Source of the DNA: Ophioderma brevispina
Lineage: Eukaryota; Echinodermata; Ophiuroidea; Amphilepidida; Ophiodermatidae
Length of the DNA stretch: 64,000 nucleotides
Assembly: GCA_023653785.1 (NCBI GenBank)
Contig: JAMKCH010071742.1
Span: forward strand, 58,656-122,655
Direction: 5' to 3'
Positions within the stretch are counted from its first letter, which is position 1. Each line of letters opens with the position of its first letter. Below the pieces are notes generated by a model. That model saw only the letters and a program-made list of their open reading frames with translations, ran no database searches and was not told where the DNA came from. The position numbers and the translations under genes are program-made. This document shows positions 1-14,244 of the stretch, piece by piece.

Positions 1-1376
1 TGAAGATAAGTTGGTCGGATGTACTCAAATTAATACGCGCCCTTTCCGTTTCACATCACTATATTGTGTTTCTTTGAGGCACCTGGTCTCATTAAATTAC
101 GAAAGCAATTAAACCTATGAATATTCATCACACCGTTAATTTTTTCCTAAATTAAATTGTCTTGGACACGTCCATAGAAAAATAACGGTCTGATGATATT
201 CTAGGTAAACAAAACAATATTAATTAAATTAATTAAAATACATAAAAAATATAAGCAGATTAATAAAACAAAAATTATAATGCAATGGAATTGGATTGTT
301 AGTTTCCGATTGACCTGTTCGAAAAAAGGAGGTCCTATTTTCCTTATTATTCATTATTTGTTCAAGATTTCATATAAATGTTTTACGTCATTGGGGTAAG
401 ATGGTGTCTAAACCTAACTTCATATATCTAACATCAGACTTGGATAAATTTTTTAAGTAATATTTCATTAACAAATCAATTTTTCAAGATGAATATTGTA
501 AGCGTCGTCGTCAGAGTATGATCATCAGGAGCATTGGTAGGGAAATCTAAGATTTTCATTATTAACGGCACTAAGTAAACCCCCTCACCACAAAAATATA
601 TGTTAAAATGATCAGAACTACATGCCTGATATTATGAGAGCTGAAAGTTATGATCTATATTTAAGATTTTCCGAAAATATGACTTTTACACCCAAATGAA
701 AGTTTGACAAAAATGAAATTCAGGGTGGGCGGGTACTGGCCAACTAAATATCCATCCCATTGGCCCTAATAACCAAAGTTAAAATAACCAAAATTAAATG
801 TAAAACAAAATAACAAAATGCATCTAAAATAACACAAAATACACGTTGATAATATCAACACGGAATTTGTTCAGGAAAGATGTTGCGTGGTTATTATAAA
901 AAAAAACGAATTAAAATAAAAACAGCGATAATAATACAATGAAACGACATAAATACGAAAAACGTTAGTAAGTAATTAAAAATTTTTAAAAAGAAATAAT
1001 CAAATATCGAATACGAACAAATTAATGGAACAATAAAATAAGCATTTAAAAATGAGCAAACTATCAAACAAAAGGAATACAAATTAATTGAATCGCAATA
1101 AAACCCTAATTGTAAAATAAAAAAAAGACAAATACATTGTTTTAAAAAAAAAAAAAAAAAGGAAAATACGAAGAAAATGTTTTTTAAAAAACAATTATAA
1201 ATAAAAATAGAATTTACCATATGACCCAAAATAAAATAAGATTTAACAAAATAATAAAAAATGAAAATGATCAAAAAACAAATATACACTCAATTTTTAA
1301 AATAATTAAATATATTGTTTTGTTTTTTTCAAGTTAATTTTTCAATTTTTCAATTGGTGAAAATGGAACCTGAATT
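1..1376. other. AT-rich intergenic sequence, no gene seen
   Basis: Strongly A/T-rich, with short A and T runs (poly-A near 1142-1158) and AATTAATTAAA-type words near 225-240. The only long open frame (minus strand 894-1289) translates to a Phe/Ile-rich low-complexity product, as expected by chance in such DNA. I see no splice-like, promoter or repeat structure worth naming. Confidence 0.6.
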
Positions 1377-1960
1377 GAATGGGTTGTGGTTGGTGGAAGG
1401 GTGATTGGCAAACACCCTTGTATATGTGGAACCTGGTGTTGTTGGAAAGAGAACCCGGGTGTATTTGGGAAATGGAAATTGGGAGGTTGCGAAGGAAATC
1501 TGGTAGAGGTTCATGTGCTATGCAAAATGAGGTATTGCCATTTATATTGCGTCAAGCGCTTCTGCCAATATCATATAGCGCATGACGGAATCATTGTAAT
1601 ACCAAAAAAGGGACCATGGGTAGTTGGGATGGATAGTAGGGAATTGTCCATATAAATATTTTGACAAAAAAAAAAGGATTAAGGTGTGGAGGTAAACGTG
1701 AAATGTGCCCTGGTTTGGGTATTGAGGGACACCTGGGTAGTTGGAAAGGGCCAATCTCTGTAGATGAGAAGGGGGATCGGTGTTAGTTGGGAAAGGGCGC
1801 TCTGTGACAGTGTGAAGGGATCCCAGACCGTTGTGGAAAGGGTCTTGGATAGTTCGAAATGAAGAAAAAAGACCTTGGGACTTTGGCGCAGTAAAAAGGG
1901 CCCTGTAAAGTTGCAAGGGGCCCTGTGGTCGGTAGTCAGGGAGGGGGACAGGGTCCCCTT
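1377..1960. repeat. Degenerate G-rich minisatellite-like tract
   Basis: An abrupt change to G-rich DNA. Variants of the phrase TAGTTGGGAAAGGG recur at irregular 30-60 bp spacing, for example near 1620, 1738, 1786 and 1849, with GGGCCCTGT repeated near 1900-1925. Open frames exist on both strands here, but they are by-products of the repeat and show no domain. Confidence 0.45.
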
Positions 1961-3589
1961 AGGGGTTACAAAGTTTAATAATGCTACAGGTTACGTCTGC
2001 TAACGGTTCCCCAACAACAAATTAATTGTTATACTATATTCTTGAATTCAATATTATAAGTATATTATAATTGCTTCAAAAAAACACTTTTGTTACTAGC
2101 AAGTTGCAATAAACACTCACGATTCAATCCCTGATAGTGGGTCTACGTTCTTTCTTAAATAAGTATTTCCCAACCACATGAACAACCCAAACAAGACTCA
2201 CTCCGTGGGGCGCCCCTTTCCTTTAAAAAGGAAAGGTTTTATTATTTTTTACATCCTAAAATTGATAAGCATAATGTCTTTAACTAAAATAGTGTTGAGA
2301 AGTCAAAACCGGCTGTGAGTCCATGATCACACATAGGTTAGAATCAGGATATAACGTAAATGACCAATCACAATGTCAAACAATTTTCACAAACCGACGC
2401 AGCCTCACACATCATCGAGGATTGGGTAGGTACGCCATCCGGAATATTATGCCAGCTGACTACGTTCCGGATATTTCACAGTGTGTGAGTGTGTGTGTGT
2501 GGTGTGGGTGGGGGTGATCGTAAATACATTATTAATATATTGCGCCAATTTTAACACCGCCATTTCACGTCGCATGTCACCTTAATTGTAAAAAATAGAG
2601 TAAACAATTTTGCAAGAACCCTGAAAAAAAAATGCTTAAAATACAACTAGATGATTTCTTATTTCTACTAGTGTTTTTCCGTTGGTGCTAAATAATTGTG
2701 AGTTAAAATGACCAAATGACTCGGCCACAATAAACGATACATGATCCGCTAATGACAGGTAAGATTACGTACACTATCTCCTGTTCAACATCTTTACTGT
2801 CAATTTCTGTCAGAACTTTGGTCATCACGATCATGTAATACACATAGCTACTATACTTTGTTTGTGGCATCACTGACTTGTGGTGTTTGGTATTTATTCA
2901 AGGACTTTATGTCACATATTGACACAAAGAAAATGAATTTGCGTTAACACAGTTAATCGTGAAGTGTTTGGGCCTATGTTTGCTGTAGTAATAGTGTATA
3001 ACATATACACAGCTACCCACAATGTTCGGACTTACACTGGTACCTTGCCGATAATAGCGCTGCAGACTAGTTAGAACCCGATGGTTATATACGTGCCAAA
3101 GAGTTAGGGGGACACCATATATATTACGAGGTCAAAACTTACAGAGAGAAGCTTTAGCCTATAGTTGTTATCACGCCCTTATCACAGTCAAGTGCTTAAT
3201 ACGCCGTAGTCGAAGGTGAAAAGAAACATATAAGGATTTGTACAGTGGTTTCGATGCAAAAAACACAACAATGTAGATGTTCATGATTTGAAAAACACAC
3301 GTCTTTACCTCTTTGGAAAATCTGAAGAACAATAACTAAATGCAACATTCCGACTTTATTTCTTTACTATATCTATAATACAAATCTTTTTGTCTAAAAC
3401 TAATCACACGTTCCTAAATCTACTATAGAAAGGGCACCCATGTTTATTCGTTTGTCCATGACAATCCTCTGGGGTGTTTAACTTACGGTTAAAACCCATA
3501 GAAAAGCACGGTCTCCGACCGTGCGGAAAAAGGACAATTGAACAAAGGAAAATTTTTAGAACACATCGGCTCAGGTGGTACAATGAAAG
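1961..3589. other. Gene-free stretch
   Basis: No ORF with a recognisable domain. A short GT-rich microsatellite lies at about 2478-2510. No terminal inverted repeat or LINE/LTR motif was found by eye. Confidence 0.5.
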
Positions 3590-3960
3590 AAGTAAAACAA
3601 TAGTGAAAGAAACTCAATATAAAAGCTAATTGTGAGCACAGATTGCCATCTACTTGTTTGCTTTTCTGTCGATTACGATTCAGACCAACGTAGTGATTGG
3701 AAGTTATGCAAATTTCTTTCTTCACTATTTTAAAGGGGGACAATCGAAACATTGTGTCCTTTCACTTGCATTGACATTAAACAACGATGAAAGAAAAAGG
3801 TGACTCAATACAAAAGCTTATGGTTATTGTCGGATTTAATCGTGAGATAACACGGATATTGAGGGGGGTTAACGAATCAGCCAAGCTAGTGATTCAAAGT
3901 CATGCAAATCTTCACAAACGGACATTCACACATGTGCTTTTATTTTAACTGAATGGTAAC
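3590..3960. repeat. Two-copy tandem duplication, period about 195 bp
   Basis: ACTCAATATAAAAGCT near 3611 is matched by ACTCAATACAAAAGCT near 3803, and AGTGATTGGAAGTTATGCAA near 3691 by AGTGATTCAAAGTCATGCAA near 3890. The two units are diverged. The minus-strand open frame at 3489-3752 covers one unit and shows no domain. Confidence 0.5.
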
Positions 3961-4585
3961 AATTGAACACAAGAGCTACCGGTACGGCCGTAACGCCGAC
4001 ACTGGAATCGGGATAATGGATTTAAAATACAAATGAGGGAGAAGTGAATGCAAAAATGAGTGCAGTGAGTGAGTATTAGAGTTTTAAACGACAAATCAAC
4101 ACAATTGTGTTATATTGTGCATTACGTTTTATCATTATATTAAGTTTAAAAACATCCAAACACCTTTGAAACATACATCACAATACATACTAATCACAAC
4201 CCTTTTTTAACAAGTTACATAAATATTACAAGCGGCCTCCTTCGGAATTTATAACCTGCAGCGGCCTAATCATCTGACATGTTTTAACATCTGGGGACCT
4301 TAATATTTTTCCGATACGCGCATACCAACGCACTCCGTCATACATGTTCACAGAAAGAGGCCACAATCACAAGAATACAAAGAGTACGGATCACCTCTAA
4401 CCAAATGACTATGGGTCATATAAGTAGCGACCAATTGTTACATCGCGTAATCCAATCTTGCCCCTTCGTCCAATCAAACATGAACTACCAACAGCTCCCA
4501 CAGTTGGTTGAAAAGCATGCATTTATTATTAGGAACTGAATCTCACAGCATTTGCCACCTATTTTGATATAGCTATAACTGAGCC
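3961..4585. other. Gene-free stretch upstream of a LINE 3' end
   Basis: No coding signature or repeat identified. It flanks the RNase H end of the minus-strand LINE and may contain that element's 3' UTR, but no poly-A tail or target duplication could be recognised. Confidence 0.35.
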
Positions 4586-7760
<3,175 letters not shown>

Positions 7761-8336
7761 TAAGCATCGAGTGCTTAGTGATAGCCTAAGACATAGCCTA
7801 TTTAAGAATTGCTTAAGATAGATATCTCTTAGCTAAAACTCTTTAGCAACCATCCTCGGTCAACATTCGTAGTCACCTCGAATCAAGATCTTAATTCGTG
7901 GTGTCAGAATCCGAGGTCAGATATATGTGTAAAAAGGTTATTTGAATTGTACCTACTTAAATATCCAAACCTGCCTACTAAATAACCATTCCATACAGCT
8001 TAACCAGTCAATAGGATAATCTTCTCAACAGATGGGACCATTTCTAAATCAGATCAGGCTTTCCTCAACAATAAGAGGATCTCTCCAGAGAGAGGGTAAA
8101 ACATAAGTTACGACTATAGGGACGTTGGTGTTCGCTCCTGACAAGTGAACCATCAAAGCACAATTGGTGTTTCTTAATTAAGAAGAAAAAACCTAACGCT
8201 GTTCAAGATATTTAAATATACCGAAACATATAACATTTGTACTCAAAATTATATAAGATCTATTATTCGTTCTTGTCACGGACCGGATATTTAAGATAAA
8301 GAATTCAAACACACACCGTTAGGAAAAAATAATGGA
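7761..8336. other. Gene-free stretch
   Basis: No endonuclease N-terminal motif could be followed into this region from LINE-A, and no other structure was recognised. Confidence 0.4.
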
Positions 8337-8424
8337 GTTTTGATAGGTCTGGCTTCCCTGTTAGACTCCGACCTAGTGTCGAGCCTTTGTCAGAGTCTAA
8401 CAGGCTCACAGACTTATCAAAAAC
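8337..8424. repeat. Imperfect hairpin with 32-bp arms
   Basis: The arm GTTTTGATAGGTCT...CCTGTTAGACTC at 8337-8368 is matched by its inverse GAGTCTAACAGG...AGACTTATCAAAAC at 8393-8424, with a 24-nt loop. The outer and inner 12-14 bp of each arm pair almost perfectly and the middle is mismatched. It could be a small foldback MITE or the transcribed stem of an unknown RNA; nothing else supports either reading. Confidence 0.6.
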
Positions 8425-8544
8425 CCAGTATTCTTAATAACGTGTGTGCTTCTCATCCTTTATTATTTACATGTATCACAGAGATTTGTGGCTTCAATAA
8501 ACAACAAAGTTACTTACACTCTTGCTTGAATACAGGTCGGCAAT

Positions 8545-8660
8545 GCAGACACTCACGCACTAAAATGTATCACAACATTTAACAAAAAGTATATACCCCT
8601 GAATGACATTTTATTCGTACCCCACATAAGACCCCTTAGAATTCAATGATTGCATATAGA
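8545..8660 (+). repeat. Dispersed repeat unit, copy 1 (interrupted by the adjacent foldback)
   Basis: Contains CACAACATTTAACAAAAAGT, then CCCCTGAATGAC and CCCCACATAAGACCCCTT. The same word order occurs in two further direct copies at 9574-9720 and 9745-9870. The unit reads as a short SINE- or MITE-like repeat of about 110-150 bp. The large foldback lies directly between copies 1 and 2. Confidence 0.5.
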
Positions 8661-9568
8661 CCGCCCAGCAGAGAAGGTTTTGATCAAACGAACGAGATAC
8701 CCAATATTGAATACGGGAAAAATTCAGAGAAAAATATAACTTTTACAAATATGAATGTCTGCCGAATACCCGCTGCTGCGTGTAGCCCCAGGAGAGGGGT
8801 AAATTTACTATGGGGTCAAATGGTTGAACTCCTCTAAATCTAATGAAATATAGCTCAAATTATTTCTTATGTAAACCAGGAGTAAAAAAGTCAATTGAGT
8901 CACATGCATGTGGTGCCTCCTTATGCCAAGATATATGGGAAAATAGGCTAAAGGTCATTTGTTTTTAAGAAAGGTCAACGTTTGCAATAGCAGATTTTGA
9001 AAAATTATCAACAAATTTTTTATTTAATGATGTGATTGAAAATATGTTTTTTTTTTTCATTTTGCATTGGGTTTGGTTCCCTTTAATTGGAGGGGTATAA
9101 TGTCCCCATCCCCCCATAGAATCCAAAAGGATTTTGTACCCCATCCCTCTATAAACAACAAGAAGATTCAGAAATGCAAAAAGCATACATATTTGGATCA
9201 GTATCCTAAACATTTAAATAAATTTTTTTACAAAGAAACCTACGTTTATTGCAAAGGTGACCTTTCTTGAATGAACACTGACATTAGGCTATTTTCCCAA
9301 AATCTTGAAAGGATCGAGACACCACACCCGTATGTGACCCAATTTCTTTTTTATACTCCTGGTTACTAAGGAATAGTTTGAGCTATATTACATTAGATTT
9401 AGAGCAGTTTCAAATATTTTTACCCCCCATTAGTAACTTTTACCCCTCCCTGGGGCCATACGCAGTGAGCGGGTCTCCGACAGACTTGCAAAAGTTTTTT
9501 TTCTCTACTTTTCCCGTGTTCAGATATTGGTATTCGTTGTTTGATCAAACCTTCTGGCTGCTGCTCTA
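8661..9568. mobile_element. Large foldback (palindromic) element, arms about 430-460 bp
   Basis: The left arm begins near CCCAGCAGAGAAGGTTTTGA and the right arm ends with the inverse near CCTTCTGGCTGCTGCTC. Many matched blocks lie between, for example CTCTAAATCTAATG with CATTAGATTTAGAG, and AACCAGGAGTA on the left with TACTCCTGGTT on the right. The symmetry continues to a centre near 9128. No transposase frame is present. This is the structure of a foldback or MITE-type non-autonomous DNA transposon; the superfamily is not resolved. The open frames inside it are products of the repeat. Confidence 0.75.
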
Positions 9569-9573
9569 CAAAA

Positions 9574-9870
9574 GGATACGACACATTTTATCCAAAAGTG
9601 TAACCACATGCACAGTGTATACTACTTACAGCAAGCTATGGACCCTAAGTGACCCCTGAATGAACCTTTGCCCTCATCTGTGACCCCCACATAAGACCCT
9701 TGTATCAATGTAAAAGCATACCAATTATGACTGAAATCCATTCTGAGTAATGCTAGACAACATTTTAACCAAAATTGTATACCACAAGCACCGACCTAAG
9801 TGACCCCTGAATGACCGTTGACCTTATCTGTGACCCACATAAGACCACGTTGCATCAATGTACAAGGCGG
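9574..9870 (+). repeat. Dispersed repeat unit, copies 2 and 3 in tandem
   Basis: Two direct copies about 150 bp apart share ACCTAAGTGACCCCTGAATG (one base different in copy 2) and CCCACATAAGACC followed by TGTATCAATGTA or TGCATCAATGTA. An isolated piece (GCTAGACAACATTTAACC) recurs near 11630. Confidence 0.55.
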
Positions 9871-10005
9871 TTTTCGAACCACAAGTCTCTCCTGCTTTCG
9901 CGCATAGCTGTCCACAAAGAGAAGCAACCAGATGCAATTGTTGAATACAGGGTAATTCCCAAAACATTTGTGCAAGCAAACAGGTGGAGGATTGCAGATA
10001 TCTCC

Positions 10006-10385
10006 CTCGCCCAACCCCCCACCCACTCTGCAAACATCCCACCCCCTCCCCAACACCCCAACAACCCACTTCCCTCCCAACACCCCATCCCCCTCCCCAA
10101 CACCCCCCGCATGCACCCCACCCCCTCCCAACACCCCCCGCAACAATCCACAACTCCCTCCCAACACCCACAACAAATCCCCCACACCCCTCCCCAAACC
10201 CCATCCCCCTCCCCCCCCCCCCCCCACACCCAACACCCCTCCCCAACAGAACCCACCCTTCCACCCACCAACACCAACCACACACCACCCTTCCCCCCCC
10301 CTCACACCCCCACCACCCCTCAACAAAAACAACCCCACACCCTTGCCCAACCCCCTCTCCTACCCCAACCCCTACTTGCTTCTTA
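10006..10385. repeat. C-rich minisatellite
   Basis: About 380 bp built of CCCCAACACCCC-type words with almost no G on the plus strand. Long Pro/Thr-rich or Gly-rich open frames on both strands (for example 9811-10386 plus, 9824-10417 minus) are created by this composition and are not credible genes. The minus strand has many runs of three or more G and could form G-quadruplexes. Confidence 0.85.
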
Positions 10386-10429
10386 ACACCCCAACTGCTC
10401 CCTGTTGCATATCCCAATGTACTGTTTCA

Positions 10430-11510
10430 GCATTGAGCAATTACGCATATTTAATTAGAGCAATTGCATCAAAAAATGCCCCTTTAATTAACCCACTTGC
10501 ACTTTGACCTAACTATGATTCACACAAAAGATGTATGGCAGACTAGTCTTTCATGTAGCAAAGGAATTTTGCCTTCCAATGTACAGTTTCAGCGATACAG
10601 CCATTATGCATATTGAATTAGCTCATTTGCATACCTAAGCCGCAAATATCACATACTTTCAAATGGCAAAAAAGATGCGCACCAATACAGGCTTTCATGC
10701 AGTGAAGGAATTTTGTGTATCCGATGTACCGTTTTAAAAAATATAGCAATTACACAGATTTTATGCATATTAATTAGCTCATTTGCATACCTAAATAACC
10801 CAAAATATGCCCAAAAATCTAATAAGGTCGAGAACTCTTCAACCTGCTTCCTTACACCAAGTTACATCATATGCCTTATGGAACTCTAGATAACTTGTAC
10901 ACAAGCTTTTTTTCCTTAAATTATGCAAATTAGACACTTAATTAGCATATTTACACCCAAAATGCCACTTTGACCCAATTATATTCACCCAAAAGACGCA
11001 TGGCATAGTATTCTTTCATGCAGCGAAGGAATTTTGCCTATCCGATGTACGGTTTCAGAGATACAGTAATTATGCATATTTAATTAGCTCATTTGTATAC
11101 CTAAGCCGCATGTATCACACACTTTCAAATTGCAAAAAAGATGCACACCACGATAGGCTTTCATGCAGTGAAGGAATTTTCTGTATCCGATGTACTCTTT
11201 CAAAATTATAGCAATTACGCTGATTTTTTCATATTAATTTGCCCGAAATCTAATCAGTTCAAGATTCTCCAGCCCGCTCTCTTCCACCAAGTTACATCAT
11301 ACGCCTTACGGAACTCCAGAAAACTTGTACACAAGCCTTACGGGAAAATGTTCGTAAATTATGCAAATTACATACTTAATTAGCATATTTTAAGCCCAAA
11401 ATCTAATCAGGTCGAGAACTCATGGACCCGCTTCTTTCCACCAAGTTATATCATCGTAGCCCGTACGAAACTCCAGATAAATTGTACACAAGCAGTGAAC
11501 ATGGACAGCG
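10430..11510 (+). repeat. Tandem array, period about 466 bp with an internal ~145-bp sub-repeat
   Basis: CTTTCATG-AG-GAAGGAATTTTG followed by CGATGTAC-GTTT and AATTAGCTCATTTG recurs. The long unit starts near 10504 and again near 10970, and within each unit the CTTTCATG block occurs twice about 145 bp apart. Each long unit also holds AATCTAATCAGGTCGAGAACTC-like text and CTTGTACACAAGC. The array ends near 11520 in a GACAGACGGACAGACAG tail, a simple-repeat tail common at the end of invertebrate transposable repeats. AT-rich with TATGCAAATTA words; no coding content. Confidence 0.75.
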
Positions 11511-11659
11511 GGTAGACAGCATGATAGACAGACGGACAGACAGAAAAGTGATTACTAAGTCTCTGCCAAACAAAGTTCAGGCGAGACAAGCATACCAAGT
11601 ATGAACTTGATCCATCACTGCACTAAAATGCTAGACAACATTTAACCAAAAGTGTTTAC

Positions 11660-11716
11660 CAAAAGTTTGACACACACACAAGTTTGACACACACACACAA
11701 CAGACACACACACATT
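11660..11716. repeat. CA-rich microsatellite
   Basis: ACACACACA blocks separated by AAGTTTGAC and ACAGAC. Confidence 0.85.
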
Positions 11717-11918
11717 AAAGTGTTGCCATAAGGTCTTCCTATTGGACGACCTAAAAATCACAATCCGTGCATAAGATAATTTTGAATTTTCAGAACCATT
11801 TTACCTTTTGACCCCATTTTAGGTCAGGGCACCTTGAAACCAAAAAAAAAATCTTAACTTAATCCATCAGATTAAGTTTTTGTTTGCTGCCAAATATCAT
11901 AGGGGCCTTATTTAAGGA

Positions 11919-12796
11919 GTTCATTTACCCCCCCACTACAGAAAAGGTTTGACACCTTTGGTAGTTAGTATGCTAGGTAGGTAGCACTCTCAATTTCAAT
12001 AGGGGCCAATTTAAGTTTACAAAGGGGTCAAATTTTTAAAATGCCCCAATCACGTTGAAATGTATGCCATATTGTCCATCTAATCAGAAGGATCCAAAAA
12101 TGTATAGTTTGTATCACCTACGACCATTGGTTTTGTAGTTATAGGGTAAAGATGACAAAAATGGCAAAAAGGTCAATCTCAATTTGTACAGGGGGGCCGG
12201 GTCAACATTAAAAGTTAATCTGATTATATTTTAAATACTTGCAAATTATTGCCTGAGGTATATGAGGACTTCTAAAAAGTATAGTTTTGATTATGTTAAA
12301 TGCTTACTTACGGAGATAAGGGTCAAAGAAGGTCAACACCAATTGGATTATGTTGCCCTATGACCTATTTTGTCGCATAACATGGTAACTATGCATTGCA
12401 GATGGTACAAACTATTCCTTATTTTGATACATTAAGCTAGATAAACAACTTCTTTAATTTTTTAGCAAAATTGGGGCAACTTCTGATTTTGACCCCTGTA
12501 CAAATAGCAATTGACCTTTTTTTTCCCATTTTAGCCATTTTACCCTCTAACTCTCAAACCAATGGTCATAGATGGTACAAACTATACATTTTTGGAATCT
12601 TTATGACTAGACGGACAACATGGCATACATTTCAACATGATTGGAGCATTTTAAAAAATTGACTCCTGTGTAAACTTAAATTGGCCCCTTTTGAAAAAGT
12701 TATACCACAATTTGAGAGTACTACATTGATGTAGAGGGTCCATACTAACTACCAAAGGTGTCAAACCTCTTCTGTAGTGAGGGGTAAACGATGATG
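11919..12796. mobile_element. Foldback element with long inverted arms
   Basis: The left end TCATTTACCC followed by CACTACAGAAAAGGTTTGAC and CTTTGGTAGTTAGTATG is mirrored at the right end by CATACTAACTACCAAAGGTG, TCAAACCTCTTCTGTAGTG and GGGGTAAACGA. Inner matched pairs include AAAATGTATAGTTTGTA near 12095 with TACAAACTATACATTTTTGG near 12576. The centre is near 12355. No transposase frame was seen. About 90 bp of its right end is also present in the 3' flanks of both zinc-finger loci (near 15345 and 48935). Confidence 0.75.
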
Positions 12797-12809
12797 TTTG
12801 ACCTGGGTC

Positions 12810-13510
12810 CGAGCTCCTCCTCTAATGATACCACTATTCTCTATTCTCATCGTGAAATTGATACAAAATTGGATCTAATAAATAAGGAACTTCAGGAAGT
12901 AAGCAACTGGTTCAAGGCAAACTAACTACATGTTGCTTGGTTTTCCACATAAAACTTCAAAATATATCTTTTCCAAGGAAATTAAAACTGATCCTTATGA
13001 CAAATCAAGAACCTTAAAGGGGCATTTCGTGATCCACAGCCTCGTTTCCCCGACTTACCTAAAAGATGTTGAGATTTTAATATCATCTGAACCGTTAGCC
13101 TTAGTAATCCACGTGTGCCCAATCTTACGTGCAAATTCGGTCACATCTGTAAGAAATGCGCAATTTTGTATTTTCTGTCCGTAAACTGACAGAAATTACA
13201 GTACAGTTATAGCCTATGGCACCGTGGGAAACGAGCAATTGCTCATAACACAAAAACCGCAAGATCGGGATCAACTCAAACTTTGGGAATAAGCTTTTCT
13301 CAAGGATATCTATTCATCAATGAATAAAACGGAATGTGCTGAAATCACGAAATGCACCTTTAACATTATCCTAGATGTTTCTCTTGACAGGGTAAAATCA
13401 ACTAAATTTCTTGGAGTTATTGATGAAAACCTATCATGGAAGTACCATATACATGCCATACAATATAGCATGTATTTTGTTTTTCAATATAAACAATTTA
13501 TATGATCTAG
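12810..13510 (+). pseudogene. LINE-B: RT fragment of a CR1/L2-type LINE, split by a MITE
   Basis: The 5' part reads DTTILYS, then a DTKLDLINKELQEVSNWFKAN phrase (two segments of the RT region just after the YADD box), and IKTDPYDKSRTL. After the MITE the same frame resumes with NIILD-VSLDRVKSTKFLGV and DENLSWKYHI, the classic STKFLGV-I-D-L-W--HI segment. Only this part of the RT is present; both ends are missing. The insertion of 13018-13359 at TTAA explains the gap exactly. The fragment cannot encode an active enzyme. Confidence 0.8.
13018..13359. mobile_element. 342-bp MITE with TTAA target duplication (piggyBac-type)
   Basis: Flanked by TTAA at 13014-13017 and 13360-13363. Termini are AGGGGCATTTCGTGAT and, inverted, AGGTGCATTTCGTGAT. 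Removing it together with one TTAA restores the LINE-B reading frame, so the boundaries are secure. No ORF of its own. TTAA duplications are typical of piggyBac-mobilised elements; assignment to that superfamily is inference. Confidence 0.88.
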
Positions 13511-13609
13511 TGTGCTGTAGTAATTGAAATGGGGTGTTCAACTTCTGGCCTTTCATCCACCTCCTCCATGTCATTGTATATGTATCTGTTAATTTGTGTT
13601 TTTATGATA

Positions 13610-14098
13610 CTGTATATGAACCATTCCTTTCTTAGCACATGCAAATGAGCCATTGCAATTTGAAAATGTTAATGAAAATAAGAAATAATTTTTCATTTGT
13701 GAAAATAATTTCCAACTAAAATATGGTTAATTCTAGCTGTGTTCAGACATACTGACACATCTCAGTAAATTATGTGTCAGTATGTTTGAACACAAACTAC
13801 TCACTTTGAGCTCAACACCTCGGTTTCAAATGACATATGATATCATGTGACCAAAGCATTTTGAAATTTAGTGAAACTGATGTTCAGACATACCGACACA
13901 TAACTTGGACCATTAATTAAAAGTAATCAATACGTTCAGCGAACTTCAGAATAGTATGCAATGTCTAGATAATAGGTAATCTTACAATTGTGTTTATAAA
14001 TGAAAAACACGTACTCAAATCTATCATAAAAAATTCACACTTGATTTTCTCAAAACAGCTTTTCCCCTCAAGTGTCGGTATGTCAGAACAGCGACGAA
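13610..14098 (+). repeat. Dispersed repeat R1, copy A
   Basis: Matches 46567-47086 on the same strand over about 480 bp, mostly by substitutions with a few short indels. It contains a strong hairpin at about 13739-13797 (TGTTCAGACATACTGACACAT and its near-perfect inverse) plus two further copies of GACATACCGACAC or its inverse, the last at the right end (GTGTCGGTATGTCAGAACAG). Non-coding. Copy B has at its left end an inverted relative of that right end, so R1 is probably a DNA element with TIRs of the type CTGTTCTGACATACCGACAC. Confidence 0.8.
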
Positions 14099-14244
14099 TT
14101 GTTAAGCTCCATCTAACCCTTATTTTGAGCAGAGGCTGATCCATTTAAAGTTAATATGGTAGTCAAAAAATAAATTTCATATTTTTTAATTTCTTTGTTA
14201 CATCATAAGCCAACATCTCTTCTTTCAGAAACCATTGTAGGGGC

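Noticed and set aside
894..1289. 131-codon Phe/Ile-rich minus-strand protein
   Set aside because: Expected by chance in A/T-rich DNA; no motif, no splice signals.
9811..10507. Long overlapping open frames on both strands (up to 197 codons)
   Set aside because: They lie in the CCCCAACACCCC minisatellite. Products are Pro/Thr- or Gly/Val-only low complexity in several frames at once, so they are compositional.
10430..11510. CRISPR-like array
   Set aside because: Repeats are long (466 and 145 bp) and the whole unit repeats rather than short repeats with unique spacers; the DNA is clearly eukaryotic.
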